Origin: Mesorhizobium_L sp035547755
GTDB taxonomy: Bacteria; Pseudomonadota; Alphaproteobacteria; Rhizobiales; Rhizobiaceae
Assembly: GCA_035547755.1 (NCBI GenBank)
Contig: DASZUG010000090.1
Location: 93,166-157,165, forward strand
Reading direction: 5' to 3'
Length of the DNA: 64,000 bases
The translations under genes and the position numbers were made by a program. Below, piece by piece: positions 25,451 through 33,826 of the stretch. Each line of letters starts with the position of its first letter. Positions within the stretch are counted from its first letter, which is position 1. The notes beneath the pieces are model-generated. The model saw only the letters and a program-made list of their open reading frames with translations, did no database searches and was not told the origin of the DNA.

Positions 25451-25501
25451 AGCATGATCTTTTCGGAAAACCGGCACCCACTTTTCCGGATCATGCTCTA
25501 A
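25447..25501. repeat. Rhizobial intergenic palindrome, also a possible terminator
   Basis: TTAGAGCATGATC (25447-25459) pairs perfectly with GATCATGCTCTAA (25489-25501), and GGAAAA with TTTTCC inside it. The sequence matches a short palindromic element that I know to be scattered between genes in many Rhizobiales genomes. Here it separates the convergent dnaQ and secB and may stop both transcripts. Confidence 0.85.
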
Positions 25502-25522
25502 TAGCGTAGCTTCGGCAAAGCG

Positions 25523-26020
25523 TCAGCTCACCTGGACTTGCGAGCGTGCCTGTTCCTCGGCCATCTTCTGCTGGAACATGGTGGCAAAGTCGATCGGATC
25601 GAGGAGCAGCGGCGGGAAACCGCCATTGCGCGAGGCATCGGCGATGATCTGCCGCGCGAAGGGGAACAAAAGCCGCGGGCATTCGATGAAGAGGATGGGC
25701 AGGAGATGCTCCTGCGGGAAACCATCGATCCGGAAGACGCCGCCATAGACGAGTTCGACGTTGAACAGCACTTCCTTGCCGAATTCCGCTTTTGCGTTGA
25801 GCGTCAGATTGACGTCGAATTCCTTGTCCGAAAGCGGATTGGCGCTGACGTTGACGTTGATGCTGATCGAGGGCGCCTTGTCGCGTTCCCTGAGCGAGGT
25901 GGGAGCGCCCGGACTCTCGAAGGAAAGATCCTTGGTGTACTGCACCAGCACGTTGAGCGTGGGCTGGGCTCCATTGCCTGCCTGCTGGGCGGGGCTCCCA
26001 TTATCTGCCTGTTCGGCCAT
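25523..26020 (-). CDS. secB: Protein-export chaperone SecB
   Basis: A 165-residue cytosolic chaperone that keeps Sec substrates unfolded and delivers them to SecA. The family core includes VLVQYTKDLSFESPGAP, ELVYGGVFRIDG and LLFPFARQIIADASRNGGFP, then LDPIDF. The ATG that gives MAEQADNG is used; an ATG three codons upstream (26029) also exists. It is convergent with dnaQ, as usual in this order. Confidence 0.96.
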   Translation of the reverse strand: MAEQADNGSPAQQAGNGAQPTLNVLVQYTKDLSFESPGAPTSLRERDKAPSISINVNVSANPLSDKEFDVNLTLNAKAEFGKEVLFNVELVYGGVFRIDGFPQEHLLPILFIECPRLLFPFARQIIADASRNGGFPPLLLDPIDFATMFQQKMAEEQARSQVQVS

Positions 26021-26127
26021 CGGCCACATCCTTGTATCTTGTTATGACCCGCAAGGGCCGTATCAGGTGGCGTTCGCTAGCATGGTGATCGGGGCATGAC
26101 AAGTTCGGATGACGACAAGCCGGGTCG

Positions 26128-26616
26128 TCAATCTCGCGGCAGGCGCCACGGCGTGTCCGAATTGTTGGAGCTTGTATAGTCGTCGGCGTCGAGATCGATC
26201 ATCTTTTCCGACTTTCGATGGTCTTCCGGTCCGCGGCGGCGAGTACGAAAGGACGCCCCGGAGACGACGATCTTGCGGCCGAGAAGCTGCCAGACCCTGT
26301 CCCTTACCCATGGAATGAACAGCAGCAATCCGAAAATATCGGTGATGAAGCCGGGCACCATCAGCAGGAACCCGGCCAGGAGGATCATGACGCCGTGGGT
26401 CATTTCGCGCCCTGGAACATTGCCACGTTCCATTTCGCGGCGGATGCGGCCGAGAATGTCCAGACCCTGGATTCGCAGGAGAGCAAAGCCGATCACCGAA
26501 CTGAGCACCACCAACCCCAGTGTCGGCAGCACGCCGATTTCACGCCCGACAATGACGAAGCCGGCGATCTCTGCGAAGGGCAGGATCAGGATCAGGGGGA
26601 GGACAGGCAAGCGCAA
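26128..26616 (-). CDS. fxsA: FxsA family membrane protein
   Basis: A 162-residue inner-membrane protein with about three hydrophobic segments. The N-terminal block LPLILILPFAEIAGFVIVG and the following GVLPTLGLVVLSSVIGFALLR are typical of FxsA, which in E. coli affects F-plasmid exclusion of phage T7; its normal role is unknown. The C-terminal tail is acidic and polar. It is divergent from the Tim44-like gene, as in other Rhizobiales. Confidence 0.9.
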   Translation of the reverse strand: MRLPVLPLILILPFAEIAGFVIVGREIGVLPTLGLVVLSSVIGFALLRIQGLDILGRIRREMERGNVPGREMTHGVMILLAGFLLMVPGFITDIFGLLLFIPWVRDRVWQLLGRKIVVSGASFRTRRRGPEDHRKSEKMIDLDADDYTSSNNSDTPWRLPRD

Positions 26617-26781
26617 TCGGTTTCCGTTCGTTATCGTATCAATCCTTGCCGATCAGATAAGCACGCAGTCGTTGGATTTGAATGATTATGATGGAGGCTT
26701 TATATGGGGGAAGAAGGCGTTGAGCGAAAGCTGCCCGAGAAAAGGGCGCGTTCCGACGAAAATCCAATTTGGCGGATGAGA

Positions 26782-27486
26782 ATGGAATTCTTCGATATCG
26801 GAACGATACTCTTCCTGGTCGCGGCGGTCGTTATCTTTTTCCAGCTGCGGAACGTCCTCGGGCGCCGGACCGGCCATGAGCGCCCGCCCTTCGATCCCTA
26901 TTCTCCAGCCAAGCCCTCTGAAAACGGGGCTGCTGCTCCGGAGAACGTTGTCTCCCTGCCGCGACGTCCTGCCGATGGCGAAGCACCCGTGAACAGCTAT
27001 GCCACGATCGATGCGGTCGCGGCGCCGGAAACCGATCTCAACAAGGGCTTGCGTGCCGTCAAGGATGCCGATTCGTCGTTCGATCCCAAGATCTTCATCG
27101 ACGGCGCCAAGATGGCTTACGAGATGATCGTGCTCGCCTACGCCGATGGTGACCGCAAAACGCTCAAGAATCTGCTCTCCAAGGAGGTTTACGACGGTTT
27201 CGTCACAGCAATCTCGGATCGCGAGGCGCGCTCGGAAAAGGTCCAGTCCTCCTTCGTCGGGATCGCCAAGATCGACATGATGGCGGCCGAGATGAAAGGC
27301 ACCGAGGCCCACATCACGCTGCGGATCGTCAGCGAACTGATTTCGGCGACACGCAACGCGGCGGGCGCCGTGATCGACGGCGATCCCGATACGGTCGCGG
27401 AAGTAAAGGATGTCTGGACCTTCGCGCGCGATACGCGCTCGCGTGACCCCAACTGGAAGCTGGTGGCGACCGAAGCCGAAGATTGA
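26782..27486 (+). CDS. Tim44/TimA-like domain protein
   Basis: A 234-residue protein with one N-terminal membrane anchor (IGTILFLVAAVVIFFQLRNVL), a Pro-rich linker with RRTGHERPPFDPY, and a C-terminal Tim44-like domain (residues ~95-234). This is the alphaproteobacterial relative of the mitochondrial Tim44 import motor anchor; a role in membrane-protein handling has been suggested for the family but is not settled. The start ATG at 26782 has GGCGG upstream; 26704 and 26776 are alternatives. It ends 12 bases before mltA. Confidence 0.88.
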   Translation: MEFFDIGTILFLVAAVVIFFQLRNVLGRRTGHERPPFDPYSPAKPSENGAAAPENVVSLPRRPADGEAPVNSYATIDAVAAPETDLNKGLRAVKDADSSFDPKIFIDGAKMAYEMIVLAYADGDRKTLKNLLSKEVYDGFVTAISDREARSEKVQSSFVGIAKIDMMAAEMKGTEAHITLRIVSELISATRNAAGAVIDGDPDTVAEVKDVWTFARDTRSRDPNWKLVATEAED

Positions 27487-27498
27487 CGCGTTGTCGCC

Positions 27499-28596
27499 GT
27501 GGCGCTTTCCCCGCTCTTCAAGCCTCTCTCATTCGATGAAGTGCCTGGCTGGTCGTCCGATCAGTCAATGGAGGCATTCGAGGCTTTCCGCCGTTCCGCT
27601 TTCCACGTCTTGACGAAAAACTATCGCACGGGCGCCCTCGGCGTTGCGACGGAAGCGCTTTACGGCGCATATGAAGAGGCACGAACGGCGGCAAATCTGG
27701 AACCGCGGGGGTTTTTCGAGCGCTGGTTTATTCCATGCCTTGTTTCTCCCGCGCCGCGGGATCATGGCTTCATCACCGGCTTCTATGAGCCGGTGGCAGA
27801 GGCGTCGCGCGTCAGCACCGGGACGTTCCGCTATCCGCTCTACGCCCGCCCCCCTGATTTGATCGATCTGGCCGAGGAAAATCGCCCCGCTGGCATGGAT
27901 CCATCCTACAGGTTCGGACGCTATACGCCTTCGGGTATCATCGATTATTTCGACAGGGCTGCCATCGAAAAGGGCGCGCTCGCCGGCAGGGGATTGGAAA
28001 TCGCGTGGCTCTCCGATCCGGTCGATCTCTTCTTCATTCATGTCCAGGGCGCCGCACGGCTCCAGATGACCGACGGCGATACGATTCGCGTTACCTACGC
28101 CGCCAAATCCGGCCATCCGTTCACCGGCCCCGGCGGCACTCTCCGCGATCTTGGCGAGATTCCGGCCGCAGAGATCACCATGCAGTCAATTCGAGCATGG
28201 TTTCGCGCCAATCCGTCGCGCAGGGAAGAAATCCTGCACAGGAATCGTTCCTTCATTTTCTTCCGCGAAGCGCCGGTCGATGACCCGTCGCTCGGCCCGG
28301 TGGCGGCTGCGAAGGTTCCCCTCGCGCCAGGCCGCTCGATCGCCGTCGATCGCGAATTGCACACATTCGGCACGCCATTCTTCATCGACGCGCCTTCGCT
28401 CACGGCATTTGACGGTTCGCCCTTTCGTCGCCTGATGATCGCGCAGGATACCGGCTCGGCCATTGTGGGCGCCGCGCGCGGCGATCTCTTCGCCGGTTCC
28501 GGTCACGACGCCGGAGAAATCGCCGGGATCATTCGTCATCCGGCCGATTTCTACGCTCTCCTGCCCCGCACGCTTGTCGAGAGCGCGGCGCGATGA
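27499..28596 (+). CDS. mltA: Murein transglycosylase A (MltA)
   Basis: A 365-residue lytic transglycosylase that cleaves peptidoglycan with formation of 1,6-anhydro-muropeptides. The MltA domain includes GFYEPVAEASR, RYTPSGIIDYFDRAAI and LFFIHVQGAARLQMTDG. The C-terminal 3D domain (named for three Asp) contains LMIAQDTGSAIVGAARGDLF and then GSGHDAGEIAG. The start is GTG. No lipobox or clear signal peptide is visible at the N-terminus, unlike E. coli MltA. Confidence 0.92.
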   Translation: MALSPLFKPLSFDEVPGWSSDQSMEAFEAFRRSAFHVLTKNYRTGALGVATEALYGAYEEARTAANLEPRGFFERWFIPCLVSPAPRDHGFITGFYEPVAEASRVSTGTFRYPLYARPPDLIDLAEENRPAGMDPSYRFGRYTPSGIIDYFDRAAIEKGALAGRGLEIAWLSDPVDLFFIHVQGAARLQMTDGDTIRVTYAAKSGHPFTGPGGTLRDLGEIPAAEITMQSIRAWFRANPSRREEILHRNRSFIFFREAPVDDPSLGPVAAAKVPLAPGRSIAVDRELHTFGTPFFIDAPSLTAFDGSPFRRLMIAQDTGSAIVGAARGDLFAGSGHDAGEIAGIIRHPADFYALLPRTLVESAAR

Positions 28597-29132
28597 CCGG
28601 GCTTAGCAAGGAAGACCGCATCCTGTGGAGCACGGTCGCCCGGACGGTGACTCCGCTGAAAGGAAAGCATCCGGAACTGGTCTCCGCGGAGCGCGAGACC
28701 GGGATGGAAGCCATGTCGGAGCTGGACATGTCTCCCCGGGTGATGGCCACTCAACAGGAAAGCATGATGCCGCCGGGCCGCAGGCCGTCGCGCCCCACCC
28801 ATCTCGACCTGACCACGCGGAAAAAACTTTCCAAGGGCTCCATACCGATCGATGGGCGCATCGATCTCCATGGTCTGACGCAAGGCGAGGCGCATCTTCT
28901 GCTGCTGTCTTTCCTTCATCGCGCCTTTATGGAGAGCCGGCGGTATGTTCTCGTCATCACCGGCAAGGGTTCCTCCTTGGGCAGCGACGGCGTGTTGCGC
29001 CGGGTGGTGCCTGCCTGGATGGCCACGCCGCCCTTTCGAGCCATCGTCAGCGCGCATGAAAGCGCCGCGCGTCATCATGGCGGCGCCGGCGCGCTTTATG
29101 TGCGGCTGAGACGCAAGGAGGGGGACCGGTGA
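28593..29132 (+). CDS. Smr/MutS2-type domain protein
   Basis: A 179-residue protein with a polar, disordered N-terminal half and a C-terminal Smr domain (residues ~90-179). The Smr hallmarks are present: IDLHGLTQGEAH, then VITGKGSSLGSDGVL, and a final LYVRLRR strand. Smr domains are nucleases acting on DNA or RNA, but the substrate here is unknown. It overlaps mltA at its start and the XRE gene at its end by 4 bases each. Confidence 0.9.
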   Translation: MTGLSKEDRILWSTVARTVTPLKGKHPELVSAERETGMEAMSELDMSPRVMATQQESMMPPGRRPSRPTHLDLTTRKKLSKGSIPIDGRIDLHGLTQGEAHLLLLSFLHRAFMESRRYVLVITGKGSSLGSDGVLRRVVPAWMATPPFRAIVSAHESAARHHGGAGALYVRLRRKEGDR

Positions 29133-29491
29133 CGCCGTTCGGCGAGCGGATACGTGCGATTCGGCGCCAGCGCGGCATCATGCAGCGCGATATGGCCAGG
29201 GCGCTGGGCGTCAGTCCGGCCTATCTCTCGGCCCTCGAACACGGCCGGCGCGGCGCCGTCAGTTGGGCGATGGTGCAGAAGATCATCGGGTTCTTCAACG
29301 TCATCTGGGACGAGGCGGAGGAGTTGCAGCGTCTCGCCCTGCAATCCGATCCGCGCGTAACGATTGACACGGCCGGCCTTTCGCCGAAAGCGACCGAACT
29401 CGCCAATCTTCTGGCCGATCGGATCGCGGATTTGCCGGAAGAGAGGATTGCTCAGATGATGGAATTGATCGGCAATCCGTCGAACAGGTGA
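29129..29491 (+). CDS. XRE family helix-turn-helix regulator
   Basis: A 120-residue DNA-binding protein. The helix-turn-helix occupies residues ~5-60 (FGERIRAIRRQRGIMQRDMA, LGVSPAYLSALEHGRRG). The rest is helical with no recognised domain. It starts with GTG overlapping the smr stop and closes the Tim44-mltA-smr operon; in many rhizobia gyrB follows, but not here. The target is unknown. Confidence 0.87.
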   Translation: MTPFGERIRAIRRQRGIMQRDMARALGVSPAYLSALEHGRRGAVSWAMVQKIIGFFNVIWDEAEELQRLALQSDPRVTIDTAGLSPKATELANLLADRIADLPEERIAQMMELIGNPSNR

Positions 29492-29610
29492 TCGGCGGTA
29501 AGCGGCTTTGGACAGCTACCGCTTGAGGGTGCAACGCATCGGCGCTAGATGGAGAGGAGCAGGGCAGGATGTTTTCCGGCCATGATGCTGCAAGAAACAA
29601 GGAGTCCGGC

Positions 29611-29847
29611 ATGCGCGCCGTTTTCGTTCAGCTGCAATGCGCTCCCGGCAAGACCTATGAGGTCGCCGACATGCTCTACGAACGCGAGATCGTGTCGGAG
29701 CTTTATTCGACGAGCGGCGATTACGACCTGTTGATGAAAATCTATATCGAGGACGGCGTCGATATTGGCAAATTCATCAACGACAATGTGTCGAACGTGC
29801 CCGGCATTATTCGCTCGCTGACGACGCTCACATTCAAGGCGTTCTGA
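29611..29847 (+). CDS. Stand-alone Lrp/AsnC ligand-binding (RAM) domain protein
   Basis: A 78-residue protein that is only the C-terminal effector domain of Lrp/AsnC regulators, without a DNA-binding domain. Typical blocks are AVFVQLQCAPGKTYEV, SGDYDLLMKIYIED and VSNVPGIIRSLTTL. The ATG at 29611 has AAGGAG 7 bases upstream; an open frame begins at 29569. Such proteins form rings and bind amino acids; their partners are not known here. Confidence 0.88.
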   Translation: MRAVFVQLQCAPGKTYEVADMLYEREIVSELYSTSGDYDLLMKIYIEDGVDIGKFINDNVSNVPGIIRSLTTLTFKAF

Positions 29848-29943
29848 GTGGCGCCGCGGCTTCTCACTTCCGGCCCCTCCATCTGACTGGCGGCCTCCTC
29901 TCCCTGTAAGCCGGGAAAAGAAAACTGGCATTGCCGCCTCCAT

Positions 29944-29983
29944 TCCCTCTCCCCGCGGACGGGAAGAGGGTGGGGTGAGGGAC
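29944..29983. repeat. Intergenic hairpin repeat
   Basis: CCCTCTCCCC and GGGAAGAGGG form a stem with one mismatch, followed by TGGGGTGAGG. This G/C hairpin is a common intergenic element of rhizobia and other proteobacteria. It lies between the Lrp-like gene and the convergent solute-binding gene. The rest of the 211-base gap shows nothing else. Confidence 0.7.
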
Positions 29984-30058
29984 AACTGAGCATATCAGAT
30001 CACCGTGGGAAGAGCGGTTATCGGCGTCCTTTTTGGCCCCCGCACCTTCCCAATCTCC

Positions 30059-31327
30059 TTACGATCCCAACGGATAGATGATTTTGGCCTGTGCAAGTTT
30101 CTTCGGCGCCACGGAAACAACCTTGCCGTTCTGGATCTGTGCCAGCATCGGCGGCGGCAGTGTGTTGTCGTGGAAATGTTTGCCGCTCGAATTGAACTTG
30201 ATCGGGCCGTAGAAGGTATGGATGTCGGTCTCGCCGATGATCTTGGCGAGCTTCTCGCGATCGCTTTCAGACAGGCCGGGTCCCTTGCCGAGTTTTTTCA
30301 GCGCGATCTGCAGCACCTCGCCGGAGACCGCGCAGCCCGCGCCGGTGTAGTCGGCATCGACATTGTATTTCGCCTTATAATTGTCGGCGAATTGCTGGGC
30401 CGTTCCGAAGACGTCGTCCTTGTAGGGGAAAGACGGATCCCAGTCGACGATGCCGAGCACCCCCTCGGCGTCCTTGCCGAGCGCCTGGACGAAGGCCGGT
30501 TCGGTGACGCCATAATGCTGGATCAGCGCCTTCGGCATGAAATTCTGTGCTTTTAGCGTTTTCACGACATTGATCAGGATCGTATCATGGCCGCCGACCG
30601 CGATGATGTCCGGCTTCTGAGCGGCTACGGCGCTGATGATGGGGCTGAGATCGGCGGCGGGCGGGAAGAGCGTATTGGTCGTGATCTTCAGTCCGGCTTC
30701 CTTGGCGCCCGCGGCAAATCCGGCGGCCGCATCCTTCGAGAAGGGCTCGTTTGCCCCAAGGATCGCGGCCGATTTCGGCTTCGGCGTGCCGGTCTCGACG
30801 ATGAATTTGAGCGCCTTATCGGCGGTCAGGTCAACCGAGGGGATGATGCCGAAAGTGAACTTCGGCTTCGGCGTCCAATTGCCCGGCGATTCGGCCGAAC
30901 CGGCGATGCAGGGAACCTTGTATTTGGCGCAGATCGGATTGATGGCGAGCTGCACGCCGCTCGTATAGGAGCCGAAGATCGCATCGACCTTCTCCTCGTT
31001 GATCAGGCGGCTTGCCGCTTGCGCGCCGGCCGCCGGCTCGCTGCGGGAATCCTGCGAAATCATCTTCACCGGATATTTCTTGCCGCCGACCTCGATGCCC
31101 CCCGCCTTGTTGACCGTATCGACCCAGAACTGATAGCCGCGCTGGGCGAGTTGCCCGCCCGAAGAATCGGACCCGGACAATTCGAGCACCGCGCCGATCT
31201 TGAATTCGGAACCACCTTCGGCGGCCCTTGCGGGCACGGTCAGGCGTCCCCTTCCGAGCACGGCCCCTCCGGCTGCCGCCCCTGCCAGACCAAGAACCGT
31301 CCGGCGTGATACCTTGTTGCTGCTCAT
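30059..31327 (-). CDS. Branched-chain amino acid-type ABC transporter substrate-binding protein
   Basis: A 422-residue periplasmic binding protein of the Peripla_BP_6 (LivK-like) family. The N-terminus SSNKVSRRTVLGLAGAAAGG is a twin-arginine signal, followed by ARA|AEG as a likely cleavage site. The mature part starts FKIGAVLELSGSDSSGGQLA, and the two lobes are of normal length. It is the last gene of the minus-strand operon livH-livM-livG-livF. The ligand is unknown; such systems carry amino acids, amides, urea or aromatic acids. Confidence 0.9.
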   Translation of the reverse strand: MSSNKVSRRTVLGLAGAAAGGAVLGRGRLTVPARAAEGGSEFKIGAVLELSGSDSSGGQLAQRGYQFWVDTVNKAGGIEVGGKKYPVKMISQDSRSEPAAGAQAASRLINEEKVDAIFGSYTSGVQLAINPICAKYKVPCIAGSAESPGNWTPKPKFTFGIIPSVDLTADKALKFIVETGTPKPKSAAILGANEPFSKDAAAGFAAGAKEAGLKITTNTLFPPAADLSPIISAVAAQKPDIIAVGGHDTILINVVKTLKAQNFMPKALIQHYGVTEPAFVQALGKDAEGVLGIVDWDPSFPYKDDVFGTAQQFADNYKAKYNVDADYTGAGCAVSGEVLQIALKKLGKGPGLSESDREKLAKIIGETDIHTFYGPIKFNSSGKHFHDNTLPPPMLAQIQNGKVVSVAPKKLAQAKIIYPLGS

Positions 31328-31365
31328 GTGCTTCTCCTTCCCTTGAAAATTCTTCTCTTTGAAAA

Positions 31366-32088
31366 TTACTCCTCGGCCGCCGCGCCAAGATAGATTTCCA
31401 TCAGTTGGCGCCCGTCCGCAATATCTTCGGGTCGCCCCTCATAACGATTGTAGCCGCCGACGAGGACATAGATGCGATCCGCCACGCGCAGTGCCTCGCG
31501 GATGTTCTGTTCGACCATCAGGACACCGATGCCGCGCTTGGCGAGCGTCGCAACGAGGTCCAGCGCCTCGGCGGCAAGCTTCGGCGACAGGCCCGCCGAC
31601 GGCTCGTCGAAAAGGATGAAGCGGGGCCTGACGATCAGGGCCCGCGCGATCGCCAGCATCATCTGTTCGCCGCCGCTCAGATTTCCGGCCGGCACCGACA
31701 GGCGCTCGCGGAGGCGCGGAAATTCGTCGATGAGTTCGCCGATACGTTCGGTCAGCACGCGGCCGTCGGACAATGTATGGCCCCCGACGCGTAGGTTTTC
31801 CCATACGCTCAGCTGCGGAAAGACGCCGCCGCCCTGCGGCATCAGCGCCAGCCCGCCTTTCAGGATCGCATGCGCCGGCCTTCCGGCCAGCGGCTCCCCG
31901 TCAAGCTCGACCGCGCCGCTCCATATATCGACGATGCCGGCGATAGCTCCCAGAAGGGTGCTCTTGCCGCAGCCGTTCGGGCCGAAGATGCAGGTCACTT
32001 CGCCGTCGCCCGCCTGCACGGAAACACCATGCAGGATTTCCACCGCGCCGTAGCCGGCGACGACGTCGGTTGCGACGAGCCGCGTCAT
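31366..32088 (-). CDS. Liv-type ABC transporter ATPase (LivF-like)
   Basis: A 240-residue ATPase. Walker A FGPNGCGKSTLL is near residue 35, the Q-loop region ALMPQGGGVFPQLSV has the LivF-type extended loop, the signature is NLSGGEQMMLAIARAL, and Walker B is FILFDEPSAGLSP. The switch His is replaced by VEQN, typical of LivF. The start ATG overlaps the livG stop by 4 bases. The open frame extends 275 codons upstream through livG in another frame, but that is not coding. Confidence 0.92.
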   Translation of the reverse strand: MTRLVATDVVAGYGAVEILHGVSVQAGDGEVTCIFGPNGCGKSTLLGAIAGIVDIWSGAVELDGEPLAGRPAHAILKGGLALMPQGGGVFPQLSVWENLRVGGHTLSDGRVLTERIGELIDEFPRLRERLSVPAGNLSGGEQMMLAIARALIVRPRFILFDEPSAGLSPKLAAEALDLVATLAKRGIGVLMVEQNIREALRVADRIYVLVGGYNRYEGRPEDIADGRQLMEIYLGAAAEE

Positions 32089-32798
32089 GTCTCGGGCCTT
32101 CCGAGATAGGCATCGACGACGCGTTCGTTCCTGGCGACCTCCTCGAACGTGCCTTCGAAGACGATCTCGCCGGCATCCATGACGATGATGCGCTCGCAAA
32201 TGGTCCTGACGAGTTCCATGTCGTGCTCGATGACCAGGAATGTCTTGCCCTTCTGCCGCAGGTCGCGCACGCGCGCCAGGATGATCTGCCGGAGCCGGGG
32301 ATTGACCCCGGCCGTCACCTCGTCGAGCAGGATGATCTGAGGATCGCGCATCTGGATGCGCCCGAATTCGAGGAGCCGCTGCTGGCCGCCGGAAAGCGTC
32401 GCGGCCAGATCGTCGGCGATATGTCCGATCTCCAGCGCATCGAGAACTTCCTCGGCGCGGCTCCGGGCGCTCCGCCATTCGCCTTCCACTGCGGCGGCGA
32501 GCAGGTTTTCGCGCACCGTCATATTGATGAAGGGCGTCGGGATCTGGAAGGTCCGGCCGAGCCCCTGCCGCGCTATCCTGTAAGCCGGCTGATGCGTGAC
32601 GTCCCTGCCGAGCAGGCTGATCGTGCCGCTCGACGGCGGTATGGTTCCCGAAAGCAGGTTGAAGAGCGTGCTCTTGCCGCTGCCATTCGGCCCGATGATC
32701 CCGACGATCTCCTTGACCGCGACATTGAAGCTGACGCCGGCGACGGCCCTGATGCCGCCGAAGGAGCGCTTCAGATCGCTGACCGCCAGCGCGTTCAT
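32085..32798 (-). CDS. Liv-type ABC transporter ATPase (LivG-like)
   Basis: A 237-residue ATPase with Walker A IGPNGSGKSTLFNLLSG, the LivG-type segment GLGRTFQIPTPFINMTV, signature LSGGQQRLLEFGRI, Walker B IILLDEVTAGVNP and switch IEHDME. It pairs with the LivF-like protein under the two permeases. The start overlaps the livM stop by 4 bases. Confidence 0.92.
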   Translation of the reverse strand: MNALAVSDLKRSFGGIRAVAGVSFNVAVKEIVGIIGPNGSGKSTLFNLLSGTIPPSSGTISLLGRDVTHQPAYRIARQGLGRTFQIPTPFINMTVRENLLAAAVEGEWRSARSRAEEVLDALEIGHIADDLAATLSGGQQRLLEFGRIQMRDPQIILLDEVTAGVNPRLRQIILARVRDLRQKGKTFLVIEHDMELVRTICERIIVMDAGEIVFEGTFEEVARNERVVDAYLGRPET

Positions 32799-33826
32799 GG
32801 CCGGTCCCCGGAAGTATCGACGCTTGGGCCGGCGGCGCCGGCCGGCCTCTCCGGCAGGCGCAGTATCTGGCGCACCAGCCGCATGTTGCGGACGCGCGGC
32901 AGAAGGCCGACAAGCCCGTCCGGCAGAAACAGGACGATGAGCGCCAGAAGCGCGCCGATCATCGCGATATAGCCGGTCGAACTGCCGAAATGCGCGTTGA
33001 GCCACGTACTGGAGAGATAGAGAACGGTCGCCCCAATGGCCGGCCCCCACAGATGGCCGAGTCCGCCGACGAGACTCATGACGACCATCTGGTCGGTGAT
33101 GTCTCCCGCAAGCACGCTCTGTGGGTTGATAAAGGTGATCCAATAGGCGTCGATGCCGCCGAGCACGGCCGGCAGCGCGGCGCTTAGCACGAAGGCTTGG
33201 AGTTTGACCGAAGTGGTGTTGATGCCGAGGCTCTGCGCCGCCGCTTCATTGTCGCGCACCGCCTTCACCTTGTAGCCGAAGCGGGACCGCTCCAGGAGCA
33301 GGAAGATGATGAGATAGATCGCCGCCGATGCGATAAGCATCGCGTAATAAAAGAAACCGGTTTCGGCATTGCCCGGCGTCGAAAGGCCGAAGGAACCGCC
33401 GGTGAAGTCGACGGTGTTGACGATTTGGGTAAGCGCCTCGGCAAGGGCCCAGGTTGCGATGGCGAAATAGGCACCGCGAAGACGCAGCGTCGGCCAGCCG
33501 ACGATGAGTGCGAAGACGCCCGCGACGACGGCGCCGACCGGTAGCGTCAGGAAGAAATTCCAGTCGAGTCCCGGCTGCATCAGGATGGCGGTGGCATAGG
33601 CGCCGATGCCGAAAAAGGCGACCTGGCCGAAGCTGATATAGCCGGCATAGCCGCCGATGATGTTCCACGAGGCGGCGAGGCCGGCCCACATGGCGACACC
33701 CGTCCAGATGCGGACCCAATAATCGTCGGTCCATAGCGGCAGGGTGGCGAGGAAAGCAATGATGACAATGAGGGAAAGCGCACTGAGCGCCGCCGACCGT
33801 TTCGGCTTGACCTCTTGCACCATCAT
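32795..33826 (-). CDS. Liv-type ABC transporter permease (LivM-like)
   Basis: A 343-residue inner-membrane permease with about ten membrane segments. The LivM marks are GLAASWNIIGGYAGYISFGQ, FFGIGAYATAIL and LRLRGAYFAIATWALAEAL, then the ATPase-contact loop VRDNEAAAQSLGINTTSVKL. It starts at the first of two adjacent ATG codons, overlapping livH by 4 bases. The hydrophilic Pro/Gly-rich tail after LVRQILRLPERP is unusual but short. Confidence 0.92.
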   Translation of the reverse strand: MMVQEVKPKRSAALSALSLIVIIAFLATLPLWTDDYWVRIWTGVAMWAGLAASWNIIGGYAGYISFGQVAFFGIGAYATAILMQPGLDWNFFLTLPVGAVVAGVFALIVGWPTLRLRGAYFAIATWALAEALTQIVNTVDFTGGSFGLSTPGNAETGFFYYAMLIASAAIYLIIFLLLERSRFGYKVKAVRDNEAAAQSLGINTTSVKLQAFVLSAALPAVLGGIDAYWITFINPQSVLAGDITDQMVVMSLVGGLGHLWGPAIGATVLYLSSTWLNAHFGSSTGYIAMIGALLALIVLFLPDGLVGLLPRVRNMRLVRQILRLPERPAGAAGPSVDTSGDRP

